Position numbers and translations under genes: made by a program. From positions 57,001 to 121,000 of the forward strand of contig JAQGDQ010000369.1 in NCBI GenBank assembly GCA_030141605.1: a stretch of 64,000 nt of DNA. Reading direction: 5' to 3'. A model generated the notes under the pieces. That model was not told the origin of the DNA, made no database searches, and saw only the letters and a list, made by a program, of their open reading frames with translations. Positions 10,516 to 22,274 of the stretch are shown piece by piece. Numbering within the stretch: position 1 is the stretch's first letter; each line of letters begins with the position of its first letter. Source of the stretch: Tubiluchus corallicola. Lineage: Eukaryota; Priapulida; Priapulimorpha; Priapulimorphida; Tubiluchidae.

Positions 10516-11815
10516 CTCATTAAATCCGTGCTTACCAGCTGGATGAGTTTCTCTGTTAATCAATAAATTTATCTTATCAAATCAGGGAGGCATACATTTT
10601 ATCTCCAAATTATCGATTCATAAATTTATTCACGACAATACGGCTCATGTGTCTCACTGTCGTGATAAATATGAAGTTAATTATACATAATATACGACGC
10701 CTATAACACATTATAATATCATTGCTATATATTATCTTGTAATTATAGCAACACGGAGTAAAGGAAAGCTGTGTTAAATAATGATTTTGATTAAACTGGC
10801 GATTAAATTATTAAATTAATGACTCATGATCAAATTCTTGACGAGAAGCCTAGTTGGGTGTGGCATCACGTGACCAGCCGATCTTCGACTGGCTGACTCA
10901 GAAGTAGGGATTGATGATGAAACCCTGATGCGTAGAAGCTCATGGCGCATTAGGTAGTTAGACAAAAGTGGTTGAGAGCCGCACCTCAGGGAAGATGAGG
11001 AACTGACTTGAAGACGGAGGGCTGGCATTACTATCCTCTTATATTTACTGTGTTGTGTCTGATATTTAATAAATGTGTTGCTCATTAAATCAAGTTTTGA
11101 TAGTTTGCCATGTCCATCGTGGCTACCTCACACGCCACACAATAAACAACAATAATCAGCAAGCAGCTTTAACCACAAGAATAAATACACATTAAACAAA
11201 TTATTTTACTGGTGCTGTGACCAGGATTCGAATCTGGGTTATTACGATATGTAATGTCATGTTTACTCAATAGACTTGGGGTGGCTGTCAGATGTATAAC
11301 ATTATGCTTTTCAAATGCATGGCATATGAATTTTCTACTGAATAATATTACCAAATCAAATTCCTGTAATAAATTTATTTATCCAATTATCCACTTATTC
11401 CTGAACAACTTCTGAAACATTAAAATACCTTTTTAATGAATAATAAATGTAACACATGGGCGTAAAATTAGTACTTCAAGTCGAAAATTATGACTATCAT
11501 AGCTACTAAAAATGAGGTAAGAAGAGGTCTACCGCTAGTTAGCATATATTGTAAAAAGACAATATTTATTCTATTCTCGTGGTGATTAGCAAGAAAAGAA
11601 ACTACTCAGTATCCTAAGAAGAGGATACCATGGGAACTCCTTTGGAGACACTATATCCTGGGAACATACTCTTTTTTCTGCCATGACAATAATGTCGTGA
11701 ATAAATTTATAAATCGATAATTTGGTAATAAATCTCATGCCTCCCTGATTTTGTAAAATAAATTTATTGATCGACATAGGAACTCATCCAGCTGGTAAGC
11801 CCGGATTTAATGAGA
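10516..11815. mobile_element. Element bounded by long inverted repeats (~120 bp arms)
   Basis: The segment 10516-10636 matches the reverse complement of 11694-11815 over its whole length with scattered differences. Shared words are CTCATTAAATCCG, GCTTACCAGCTGGATGAGT, AATCAGGGAGGCAT and AATTTATTCACGAC. The ~1.06 kb interior has no transposase. It looks like a non-autonomous DNA transposon (foldback or MITE type). Exact ends and target duplication are unresolved. Confidence 0.7.
11210..11240 (-). other. Degenerate tRNA-like T-arm
   Basis: On the minus strand TTCGAATCCTGG is followed by a CACAGCACCA-like end, resembling the T-loop and 3' end of a tRNA. No matching 5' acceptor strand, D-arm or anticodon arm could be built, so it is at most a tRNA-derived repeat fragment. 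Confidence 0.25.
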
Positions 11816-12027
11816 CTGTTCTTTTGCTCTCAGGGTTGAGGACTCTCTGCCTAGTTGGTTTAAGCCAACCACTGAAGCACAGATGACAACTCGAGTTAAG
11901 AATCGTAATGAGTCAGTCAGTGGACATTATGAATTGGTCAGTTCCAGAGTTTTATGCTTTTTCTTCTTCGTACTCCTTGTATGAATGTGTTCATTCTAGT
12001 TCATATCTATGCTAAAATATATATTTT

Positions 12028-12470
12028 AGCATTACTTAGCATTTTGCTTACCTGCTGAAAAGACTTATGTAACTAGAAAAGAAAATTATTAATTATTTAA
12101 AGTGATTTCAGCAATTGGCAAAATTTCGCTGGCTCATACCCCAGGGTGCAGCACCACTCACTAACCAAAAACGTATTTTTAATTTTATTGACATGATACA
12201 GTAATTTTAACTTTTTTTTAGTTAGTGAGGTGTGCGCTACGGGTGGTCTGATTATTTATTTTAACTTTACACAATGTTGTCTAAACTTGCTTCAAATCAT
12301 TTTTCGTCAAAATGGTTGCGTCTAACGGTCATCGCAGGAGTTTAAATTTACACGTTTTATACAGCGTTACTGCCGACGCAAGTCTAATATGCAGAAAGGC
12401 AGTATGCAAGCGGTATAAAATTTCAAGACAAACTTTTAAGCTTTTGTATATGGATGGTTCTTGTGCTTTA
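12028..12470 (+). repeat. Dispersed repeat family, copy A
   Basis: About 440 bp shared with 50105-50548 (same strand) and, without its last ~110 bp, with 28643-28955 (inverted). Diagnostic words are TGTAACTAGAAAAGAAAATT, GTGCACCACTCACTAACC-like, and ATGGTTGCGTCTAACGGTC. There is no ORF. The ~440-bp size and lack of coding fit a SINE or MITE; class not resolved. Confidence 0.8.
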
Positions 12471-13007
12471 AGGTTGAGTGATTAAATTTGAGTCACTGAC
12501 CCCAGTAAGAATGTCAACCTTGAATGAGGATTAAATTATTGCACTTTGCAGGCTGATTGCTGATACGCATTCAACATTTATTATGATCGTCAAAAACCTG
12601 AACGTGTTTTACCTCACATAACGTAAGTGCCTAGATGAACACGATTCTTCTACAAAGAAGGGATGGGTCAGTGTACCTTTTTGTTAAAACAGGATCCAGA
12701 GGCCGCTGAACAGAGTTTACTTAATGTGCAAAGCCCAAGACATCGTGTGGTATTAAAGCAACAAACTTACGAATGATAGAAATTTTTGTGATGTTTTGAC
12801 CTTGTGTACTTCTCGAAATCCAAAACTTGAATATATGTGATACATATTTAGTTCATAACATTTTTTGGGTTTAACTAGGAAGTAAATTATTTGCATGTAA
12901 GTACTCGCATACTTGGAAATTCGGTTTGAAAGTAAAACTGCTTTTGTTAATTTCCACATTCAACAAAGGTGGTCTAATTTGATAGACTTCATATTATTCA
13001 TTACTTA

Positions 13008-13473
13008 TTAACCCTTTCAGTGCCAAATTATTTTTTTAATAAGAAAAAAATTTTTGGCTTGGTACTTTTGTTCAGTATGTCCATCTTGTTTACACATAAT
13101 AATTATTTTTTTCTACCTGTGCCCGCGTGCTAAATATAGCCTGTATCCCACGGGATACATTGGGATTCAATGGAAGAATAAAATGCGCTTCATTTTGCAA
13201 CTGCTGATAATTTTTTAAAGTATTTAAGACATTTACTATGCATGCTATGCTGGTCTCTTCAAAGTGTCTCTAAAGTACTGTACCTTGCACAGTTCTTTAT
13301 GCTATGTAGATTTTCTAGTTTACCATTTTATCACCATTTTTAGTCAATTGTTATTGGCTTAAATCAAAATAACTATTAACAGATCAAATAACTGTCAGTT
13401 TCAAAATTTTATTAATTTTAAGGCAGAAACTATTCTCGTATCCCACGGGATACAACGGGTATGAAAGGGTTAA
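13008..13473. mobile_element. piggyBac-like MITE
   Basis: Flanked by TTAA at both ends (13008-13011 and 13470-13473), with terminal inverted repeat TTAACCCTTTCA. The element holds no ORF. Two copies of the near-palindrome GTATCCCACGGGATAC lie inside (about 13145 and 13437). TTAA targets and CCCTTT-type ends are typical of the piggyBac superfamily. Confidence 0.75.
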
Positions 13474-14022
13474 CTGATTATTCTTAATCTCAAAAGTTAT
13501 AACATATTAAACTAATGAACGTTACTGATGTATCAAAGACTATGGAAAGGATCTGCTTTTGTGGAAGAAAATGTTTTGAGAGACAACGTTTATTTCTTAA
13601 TTACAAACAAAAATATATTTTAAATAACATATGCAAGGTCTACTGAAAATAAAACTTGTCACTTTTTCACCCGTGTCCGGTATGTCAAGAATAGACCAGA
13701 TGCATATCTTTCTAAGGCCTTTCTTTTGATGAGCTATAAGATACTAAGTTACTACAACTACTGACTTGACTTCTGGCGAGAGAAGATGTTCATTTCCCTC
13801 GTCTTAGAAGGTCAGAATCATAACTGTGAAAGTTACCACTAGAACAACGTCATCGTCATTGGTTACATCTGGATGGTTTCCTTAAACTTCTCGTAAGCTG
13901 TTTATTTTTTTTGATCTTCACCATCGCAACGTTGTTTTACATTGTCGTGTCTATACTGCTTTTTTGTATCTGTCACCAAGCACGGATAGATCAAGGAAGT
14001 CGCTTGAAAAAAGTAGTTGGAT

Positions 14023-14145
14023 GTCCTTTATTCGGGACATGTAGATTTACAGCTAGTGAATGCGCTAATGGGTGATACAACTGCATGTCCTTTATTCGGG
14101 ACATGTAGATTTACAGTTAGTAGATGACACAACTGCATTGTAACA
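14023..14145. repeat. Tandem duplication, ~59 bp unit
   Basis: ATGTCCTTTATTCGGGACAT plus about 20 further bases occurs twice, starting near 14022 and 14086. The core of the unit is itself an inverted repeat (ATGTCC...GGACAT). Confidence 0.75.
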
Positions 14146-14824
14146 AAATTAAGGAATAATCAATATTAAGAAAGGAAAAAATACATGCTATAGGTAACAA
14201 ATTTCATAGAATTAGCTTACCCTTGGACAAGAATATTCAACAAGATAGACGCCACGGACAGCAGTTTTCGATTGTGTCCACATGGACAGCAACCACAACG
14301 ACAGGACTGACCTCTTGGGTCAGCTTGCGATTGAAATGTTGCATTATTGCACCGGGGAAAATCATGCGCTCAGTACGCAATAATGCAAAATGTTTCTTTC
14401 ACTGACCGTAGTATAAATCTTACTAATTAGCTAGCAAACAGAGTAAACGACTGTTGGTCTATTTCTCAAGACATTCTTTATTAAATGTTTATCAATGTTA
14501 ACCAGTTTAACAAGGAACAAGAGTTCCTTGTTCCTAATCACAAGTTGATTATTAGTCATTATTATCTGGTGAGTAATGTGTTTTACAAGACATCTGTAAC
14601 AAATAGTTTCTTTCATGAATTATGCTGTAATTATGATATTTGCATCACGTGCTTTAATCCGCAAATGAATCTGACAGAGAAACGGCCGAATCAAAGAAGA
14701 TACAGAGATTTATGTCCGTCCCATTTAGTTGCTAATAAAGGCTTTTAGTCTCTGCTGAAAGTGTGTACGACTTTTAAACAATATCGTACCAATGTAGTTA
14801 ACATAATTGCATTATTTGTTCCAG

Positions 14825-16777
14825 ATGTTTCCAGATATGCAGACACATTTGAGGTATAAATTCAACAATCAACAACCTCGAGGTAAATGTAACAGCGACC
14901 AGCAAATTCGTAAACAAGATGGCGGTGAGCAAAATCGCAAGCAGGTTACATTTTCCATGGCAACATTACCTGTACCAGGATCAATACCTAGCGCCTCTCC
15001 AGAAATGTTAGCCCACCAAAGTGCCAGAATCCCAAATTCACCTCAAAGCCTCAGGAGCCAACAACTCCTACGAAAGTTTCCTGCAAAACCTATTCACCAG
15101 ACATTCTTGTCACCCCTGCCTCCTAGTCAGCTTCACGGGTGGATAAAATTGACTGAGTGGGTGTGCACCCCCTTCGTAATTAGAAGCGGTGTGAGGCATG
15201 TGTGCGTTCTGGCACTGCAAGCTAAACTTAAAACGTTGTATTCTCCCCAGTTTCTGCAGAAAATTGACGAAGAGAACCCCCTTCCTAAAATTAGTGCCAC
15301 TTTGGAGGAGGCTAAGACGTTCAACAGCTTACTGCAACATTCCAAGCTAGATTATATGCAGAAGGCCGTGAATGGAAAACATTGCGTTGCTTTTGAAATA
15401 AGTAGCATTTTGTATTTGAAATCAATTGAAAGTCGTGTTGCAACAGGATCAGATCCCAGCTACTTTCGTTGTGGATGGATATGTGGAATGGGGTTGTCAA
15501 AACATATTATTCCACCCGTCATAATTGTACCTGTTCCTTTCATCAACAATGAACCGATGGTGCCATGTCACTCTTGTTCTGATGAGATCAAAAAGGTCTG
15601 CAGTACAATTCACCTTGAGCCTAGCCAGGTTAAATATATCAACTGTGCTTACGAAACAATGGGTGTGCCCTACAAATTAAATGATAAGAAGCCAACTTTG
15701 GTTTACCCAATAAAAGAACTTGAGAAGTATTATAAAGTGCACCAGTACTATGGTAGTGATGATAAACCGATTGCTGATATTAAGATATTAATGGCCAGGG
15801 TCCGAGAAAAGAACAAAGCTCGTGCACATAACGTCAAGTTACTGAAAAATACGAATTGTGTGAACAGCACAAAGCTCAATGTTAAACAAGAGGAGAAATC
15901 TTCATTATGTGGAGTTGAAGGGAAAGAGAAGCCAAATTGTAAAAAGCGAGAAGAGCCTTATGGTTTTGACGTTTCGCCATCAAAGAGGTTGCACATAGAC
16001 GTGCCACCACTAGCAGCACCAAATAAAGCAGCACAAAACTGTCTAGAGGATTTTACAGTATTTGAAAAAGAACCCCACATAAGCAGTGAAATGAATGAAG
16101 GTATTAGAAACGATATGTATACGGACAGCTCATCTCATGTTCCTACAGAAACGAATAAGAAAGTTTCAGACAAATTCTATCCTGACATAGTATCTTATGT
16201 GGACAGAGGCACAATCACAAGTTTATCTGAAATTCAAAGTGTAAAGCTCGAGCCAGAAGAGAAGTCAGCACCATGCGGATATAAAGAAAAAAAACGTAAT
16301 GGTAGAAATTATGAGGAAGCTGATAATTCTAATATTCCACAACAAAAAGCAATTCAAATGGGGGAATCACTAACATCAAAAGCATCTGTTGATGCCCCAA
16401 TAAAACCAGAGAAATGGACAGGATGTCAAAAGACTCAAGAGCCATATAAAAAGGAATACATACTATTTAAAAACAATATACATATATTTTGTATAAATCG
16501 ACAACCATTTAAGTACAAACAAAATTTAATAACCCCCATAGATCTACTCATACAACCGCTTTTCAAAAACAATGTGCCCCTCAATACATTTTGTCAAACT
16601 CTAGAAAATTTGAATATCAAGCCGGTAAAGTGTGACCTTCAACAACTAAAGTTTATGAATGAATCATTTAGAAAAGCAAATCTTGTAACTAATGGGTTGA
16701 TGATAGAGATGGAAGCATTGCAAGATTACTACCCTAAGATTAAACAATCTTTGTGGAAATACTTTAGTTGTGGATGA
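14825..16777 (+). CDS. Uncharacterised protein, copy 2 of the tandem paralogue pair
   Basis: Long uninterrupted ORF of 650 residues from the ATG at 14825, which directly follows a splice-acceptor-like TTTGTTCCAG. It shares an ordered series of blocks with the gene at 39-1568: ARIPNSPQ (~67-74), GW-KLTEW (~105-112), GSDPSYFRCGW (~208-218), LEPSQVKYIN, YGSDDKPIAD, then VTPIDL-like and TNGLMIEME near the C-terminus. Between the conserved halves it carries a longer Lys/Glu-rich, probably disordered region, which explains most of the size difference. No signal peptide, membrane segment or catalytic signature is recognised. Another in-frame ATG at 14957 (MATLPVPG) is an alternative start. The single long exon and the divergence from copy 1 suggest an old tandem duplication. 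Function unknown. Confidence 0.85.
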   Translation: MFPDMQTHLRYKFNNQQPRGKCNSDQQIRKQDGGEQNRKQVTFSMATLPVPGSIPSASPEMLAHQSARIPNSPQSLRSQQLLRKFPAKPIHQTFLSPLPPSQLHGWIKLTEWVCTPFVIRSGVRHVCVLALQAKLKTLYSPQFLQKIDEENPLPKISATLEEAKTFNSLLQHSKLDYMQKAVNGKHCVAFEISSILYLKSIESRVATGSDPSYFRCGWICGMGLSKHIIPPVIIVPVPFINNEPMVPCHSCSDEIKKVCSTIHLEPSQVKYINCAYETMGVPYKLNDKKPTLVYPIKELEKYYKVHQYYGSDDKPIADIKILMARVREKNKARAHNVKLLKNTNCVNSTKLNVKQEEKSSLCGVEGKEKPNCKKREEPYGFDVSPSKRLHIDVPPLAAPNKAAQNCLEDFTVFEKEPHISSEMNEGIRNDMYTDSSSHVPTETNKKVSDKFYPDIVSYVDRGTITSLSEIQSVKLEPEEKSAPCGYKEKKRNGRNYEEADNSNIPQQKAIQMGESLTSKASVDAPIKPEKWTGCQKTQEPYKKEYILFKNNIHIFCINRQPFKYKQNLITPIDLLIQPLFKNNVPLNTFCQTLENLNIKPVKCDLQQLKFMNESFRKANLVTNGLMIEMEALQDYYPKIKQSLWKYFSCG

Positions 16778-17811
16778 CACTGCCTTCCACGCTGCCTATT
16801 ACTGACCCCTGCTTGACCAGTTCTTGCTTTTTTTTCCTTATGAAAAGTAGCTTCAGTTCCCCTTATAAAAGCAGTGGCAAGAAACCAGTTCAATCAAATC
16901 ACCCCCTGCTAGCCTGCTGACAGTCGTCAGTGAGATATTTGAATTTATGTTAAAGGAGCATTCCTTGTGTTTCAAGGATAGTAGTTATCTTGTTAATGTA
17001 CAGTTTGGCTTTTGCTTTTCTTTACCTGTCGTAGTGTGGCATCGACTATCTGACCTTGAATCAAGTAGGGCAGATACAGCTAGAGTGGTGCTTCAGCTTC
17101 TTATGTTAAGGCATTTGACAGATTGCACAGATACATCTAGAGTGGTGCCTCAGCTTCTTATGTTAAGTCATTCGACAGGTTTCAAAATGCTGATCTGGTT
17201 AGGTCTCTCTTGGTGCCAATCCTGTGTCTTTTGGCAGGCCAGTTATCTGGCTAATTGCACTGAAGGCAGTTGGTACCTTAAACCTCTTTTATCACTACTT
17301 TTATGAATAATGCACTCAGAATCTTTCGTCACTGGTCGCTAAACAATGACAATTTTCTCGCAGTGGTCCTTTACAAATGTTTTCATAGTGCTACCAGCAT
17401 TCCACAGTGCAGTAAAAAGAGTAAAACAACGGTACTTTACATTTGACATTCAACTAAATCATTACTGACAATATCTACTATTTTTGATATAAAACAGAAC
17501 CGGTTCGCGGTAACCAGTGTAAAAACATATTCATTATTCGATTATAGACAATTTACAATAATAAAATAGTCATTTGTCAGATTTCATTTACTAAAATAAT
17601 GATAATTAATGATCAGGCATTAAAATAATCATTTACTAACGTAACAGTTTACACTGAGATAAAAACGCTCGGTAATCGATTTAAGAACAAATTACAGATT
17701 TCAGCACTAAGGAATTATTTGCCAGATTAAATAATTGTCATTTAACAGGTTAAAATTAAAATAAAGCATCAATATTAAATTAGCTACAAAAAGATGTTTA
17801 GTACATGAAAC
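16778..17811. other. Intergenic DNA with a 57-bp tandem duplication
   Basis: At about 17070-17185 a ~57-bp unit containing CTAGAGTGGTGC-TCAGCTTC is repeated twice. The spanning 119-codon ORF is built from the repeat and shows no family motif. No other feature is seen. Confidence 0.55.
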
Positions 17812-18080
17812 GATTGGTAACCAGCAGAGCCACTGTTGACCCATCACGGACTATACTAAACCGACAATCTGATTTCACAATCCGTTTCCTAGAGCATTAA
17901 CCATAGAAGTTGCTACGAATATCCAACAACAGCGATTGGTAAACAGCAGACCCCGTGTTGACCCCATCACGGACTCTACTAAACCGACAATCTAATTTCA
18001 CAATCCGTTTCCTAAAGCATTAACCATAGAAGTTGCTGTTGCTATGAAAGAGGTATTAATGCAACAATAGATGTTTGGTA
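17812..18080. repeat. Tandem repeat, ~120 bp unit, two copies plus a partial
   Basis: CGATTGGTAA-CAGCAGA, CATCACGGACT, CTAAACCGACAATCT and CATTAACCATAGAAGTTGCT occur in the same order at 17812-17915 and 17932-18035. A short third start lies at about 18073. Confidence 0.8.
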
Positions 18081-18084
18081 AACA

Positions 18085-19719
18085 GCATACTGCAAGGCTG
18101 GCCGCAGATCAGATCCAACTAGATTAACAGAGTAATTTTGTAAGCGGAGACGATATAAAAATAGCAAGCTGATTATGAGGCATTAGTCTAGTTGTGATGC
18201 AGTGCTCAAAGTCGAATAATTGATTTTATAAAAATAGATCATAGCAATTAGAGTTAGATACCTCTGAGTACATTATATGTGTCCAACTATTCTGGTTGTT
18301 CTTATCAAGTTTGTGAAATATGTATTGTAGGAGTGAGTGACAAAACTCAAGAGACACTTTGATGTATCCTCTAGCTTATTAACTTGTATGTTTTGTAACA
18401 AAGTATCAAGTGAAGAATTCGATGTAGACTTTAAAATTAGAAGCTATGCTTGTGGTTTTAGTACGATTTACGTTTTCATGTAGTTAGACTTGTTTTAACC
18501 TAGCTAGTAGCTCATGCTTGAATGCTTGTTGCTCATGTGTTAGTAGATTTGAATTGTAGGCTTAAATAGGATTGAATACTTAATAATTTTCATATTTGAA
18601 TTTGTACTTGATAGTTGGGTAGTAAAAAATAGAAAAAATTTCTTTGCAAAAAAAAGTTTTCTAAACGAGTCGTTTTTACAAGATTGTAAGCTAGTATTTC
18701 TCAAGCAAGAGCAGTTTTCACAAAAGAAAATTTGTTGTAAAGTTTTAGATCCAATACGTAGAAAAAAATCATCCTTAGATCTAGATATTTGTGAACTAGA
18801 TATTCTTTATTGTGTACAGGAAGAAGTCGTACCGTAAACTAAAAACCTAAACAAATCTTTCTCTAGAAATTGACCTAGTTATAGGCCTGAACTGTATTGA
18901 AGCCCATATGAACAAAACAGAATTTAATTTCTAGACACATTTCTAGACGAATTTAATTTCTCGACTTTTGCAAAACTGACTTTATAAAAAGTTTTTGAGA
19001 AAGCATTTTTGCCAGACATTGAAATTTTGTTTTCAATAAAACTTCTAAGCATTATAGAATTATTTATTTTTCTGAACTGTCTTGCTAAGTTTTATATTAT
19101 GGTTTGGGTTAAGTTTGTTAAGACTTTAAGCTGTTTTTCTGTGAAAATCTGTTCCCGCTTCCTACATTTTCACTTCCTTATTTTGCTAAATGTTTACCAT
19201 GTACCAGAGTGTTCTTACCTAGTTTTTTGTGCAATTACTTCCTAGATGTACGCAGAGCAGCTCTAGTATAGAGAAAAGCGTAGAGTATAGGGAACGATAG
19301 AGGCTAAATGAGCTGCCTTTAGAGCCAGCACGAACTATTACTGCAATATGGTTTTTGATTTGAAAACAAATCTCTTTCAAAGTGTTTAAAAGAAAAACCG
19401 TTTGATCAGATATCCGAGGTTTGCAAATCGTTTCTTGTCGTTCACAACGGTACATTTTCATCACCACTTTACAAACTGACCATGCACTGACCACACAATC
19501 ATGAAACGACAAATTAACTTCGCGGAAGTAATTTTCGACAGAACAGGTCCTAAAAACGTGAATTCTATTGTACAAAATGGTGTCAGGAGCTTCTAACTGT
19601 TTATTTCAATTAAGACAGTTCTCCGTCAAACTCGATATAAACTTCGTTCTTAGTATCCTTTAACATCAATAATGTAGTCATACTACAGACAAACCTAGCC
19701 ACCCCCACCCCCTTTATGA
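18085..19719. other. AT-rich intergenic DNA
   Basis: No supported gene. A 118-codon minus-strand ORF at 19219-19575 has no recognisable domain. Confidence 0.45.
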
Positions 19720-20213
<494 letters not shown>

Positions 20214-20229
20214 TAATGCCAACCTGGCT

Positions 20230-21185
20230 TGTACTTTTAATTTATTTACACATATATGTGTGTTTATCTTGTACTAACCATGTACCATATATTCTGTATT
20301 TTTAGCTGTAATTTTACTCTCCAAACATTGTTGATATCTTACGATGTTTTTAATGAACATATAAGCTCTTCACTTCAATTCATAGATGTATTGTAAATAA
20401 AAATATCAAGTTTAAAGTCTCAAAATTTTTGCTACACTCTGCGTATTTTCCATGATACCTACTTCTGATGTATAAAAGCTTCTATTTTTCTATAAATAAT
20501 CAGTTATAATCAATTGTTTCATTCATTTAGCGAAAATTCAAAAAAAGTATCACAAACGTAAAATAATAATTTTCAGTTTACACTGCCAGGAAGCTTTTGC
20601 CTTCAGCTAATAACTTTTACAGCTACAAGAGTTGGTCTAAACATTTATTTAAGATAAACACATTTCTAGTCGTTTGTTTATATGGCAAGCCGTCAATTAT
20701 AACTCCCACCTTCCAAGGCGATACAGACATATTGATACAATTGTCAGTTGTATTGACCCAGTCTTGAGCCTTGAGTTATACTGCCAATTATATGTTGCGC
20801 ATTATTTTTGCCAACATCCGTAATACTGTAAATACCCAGTTATTAAAGCAAGTTTTAAGAAAAAAAATCAAATTTCAAATTTACCGCTGTGTTCACGCAT
20901 GAGCTGTTGAACGCGTGCAGTTCGCCACGTACTAACACATCTGAACTGCGAGGTACAGCACCTGTTTTTGTGCAATACGTTTCCGAAATGCAGGCACTAG
21001 TGCCAGACAAAATGCATGTAAAATACCGAAGAACTAGTGACGCGAACGTGAAATTGTGTTTATGTGTAATAATTCTTTCACGTAAGTTCTTTTTGAAAAC
21101 AAATAGTATGTTTCCTTTCAATATTTTAAAGAGTAGATTGTTTTGACCTACAGTTTAAGACTGGATTCAGTTTTGCTTTAAAGGA
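20230..21185. repeat. Duplicated segment, copy 1
   Basis: Blocks 20230-20457 and 20818-21185 match 24932-25159 and 25161-25790 in order and orientation. About 360 bp (20458-20817) is present only here. An in-frame stretch (NTSELRGTAPVFVQYVSEMQ) is similar in both copies, but no complete gene is evident. Confidence 0.8.
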
Positions 21186-21789
21186 AATTACAACTCACTC
21201 AGTATGTTGGGTTTGTTTTACTGTTATCACTTAAACTTAGAAATATATAACAAAGAAATTCGCAATAAACTGTCTGTAAAGCGTAAAGTTAATTTATACT
21301 GCCTCTGTCAAAGTTTATCCAGAAATGAAAATCATTCTACTGTGGCTTGCTGTGCATCAATATATTGCTACAGTTGTCAACTTTCTAGAAATGACAGTTA
21401 AAAGTAAATTCAAAGAAAGCACAAGAGGTATCAACCATTTAAAATATTAGTAATATATTAACAATGCTGAGAGGACAACTCATCCGCTTTGACGTTTTCT
21501 GTCAACCCTGCCAAAGGAGGTACTCTCAGTGTGTAGCACCTCTACAAAGCAAAGTACAATTTAAATGAACACGTGAGTGGACGTGTACATATAGACTATC
21601 CAAGAGAAATAAGCCGTTAATTACATGTATATATGATCAACTGTGCTTATTCTATCATATATTCAGGAAAAATCACCAATTTTGAACTTAAATTTTTGAG
21701 GAATAAATATGAGAATTAGAAGATCATGTATTCTAGAAATTAGAACTATGAAAGATTTGCAATTAAAGCTGAACTTAACCCATCAGTTC

Positions 21790-22274
21790 ATTCATTATAC
21801 AAATGAAACGTTATCGATTATACAATTGAAACACTATCGATTATACAAATGAAACACTATCGATTATACAATTGAAACACTATCGATTATACAAATGAAA
21901 CACCATCGATTATACAATTGAAACACTATCGATTATACGTTGAAACGCTATCGATTATACAATTGAAACGCTATGGATTATACAATTGAAACACTATCGA
22001 TTATACAATTGAAACACTATCGATTATACGTTGAAACGCTATCGATTATACAATTGAAATGTTATCGATTATACAAATGAAACGCTATCGATTATACAAT
22101 TGAAACGTTACCGATTATACAATTGAAATGCTATCGATTATACAATTGAAACGTTATCGATTATACAAATGAAACGCTATCGATTATACAATTGAAACGT
22201 TAGCGATTATACAATTGAAATGCTATCGATTATACAATTGAAATACTATCGATTATACAATTGAAACACTATCA
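21790..22274. repeat. Minisatellite, ~23-bp unit
   Basis: About 21 copies of a unit like ATCGATTATACAATTGAAAC, with variants ACAAATGAAAC and GTTGAAAC. ATCGAT occurs in nearly every unit. No coding frame. Confidence 0.95.

Noticed and set aside
11169-11354. Functional tRNA gene on the minus strand
   Set aside because: Only a T-arm-like stretch is found; acceptor, D and anticodon arms cannot be built.
16947-17306. 119-codon ORF downstream of the second paralogue
   Set aside because: It spans a 57-bp tandem duplication and has no start context or family motif.
19219-19575. 118-codon minus-strand ORF
   Set aside because: No domain, no splice or promoter context and no paralogue. Length alone is not enough in this AT-rich DNA.
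21790-22274. CRISPR array
   Set aside because: Units are contiguous with no unique spacers, in an animal genome; it is a minisatellite.
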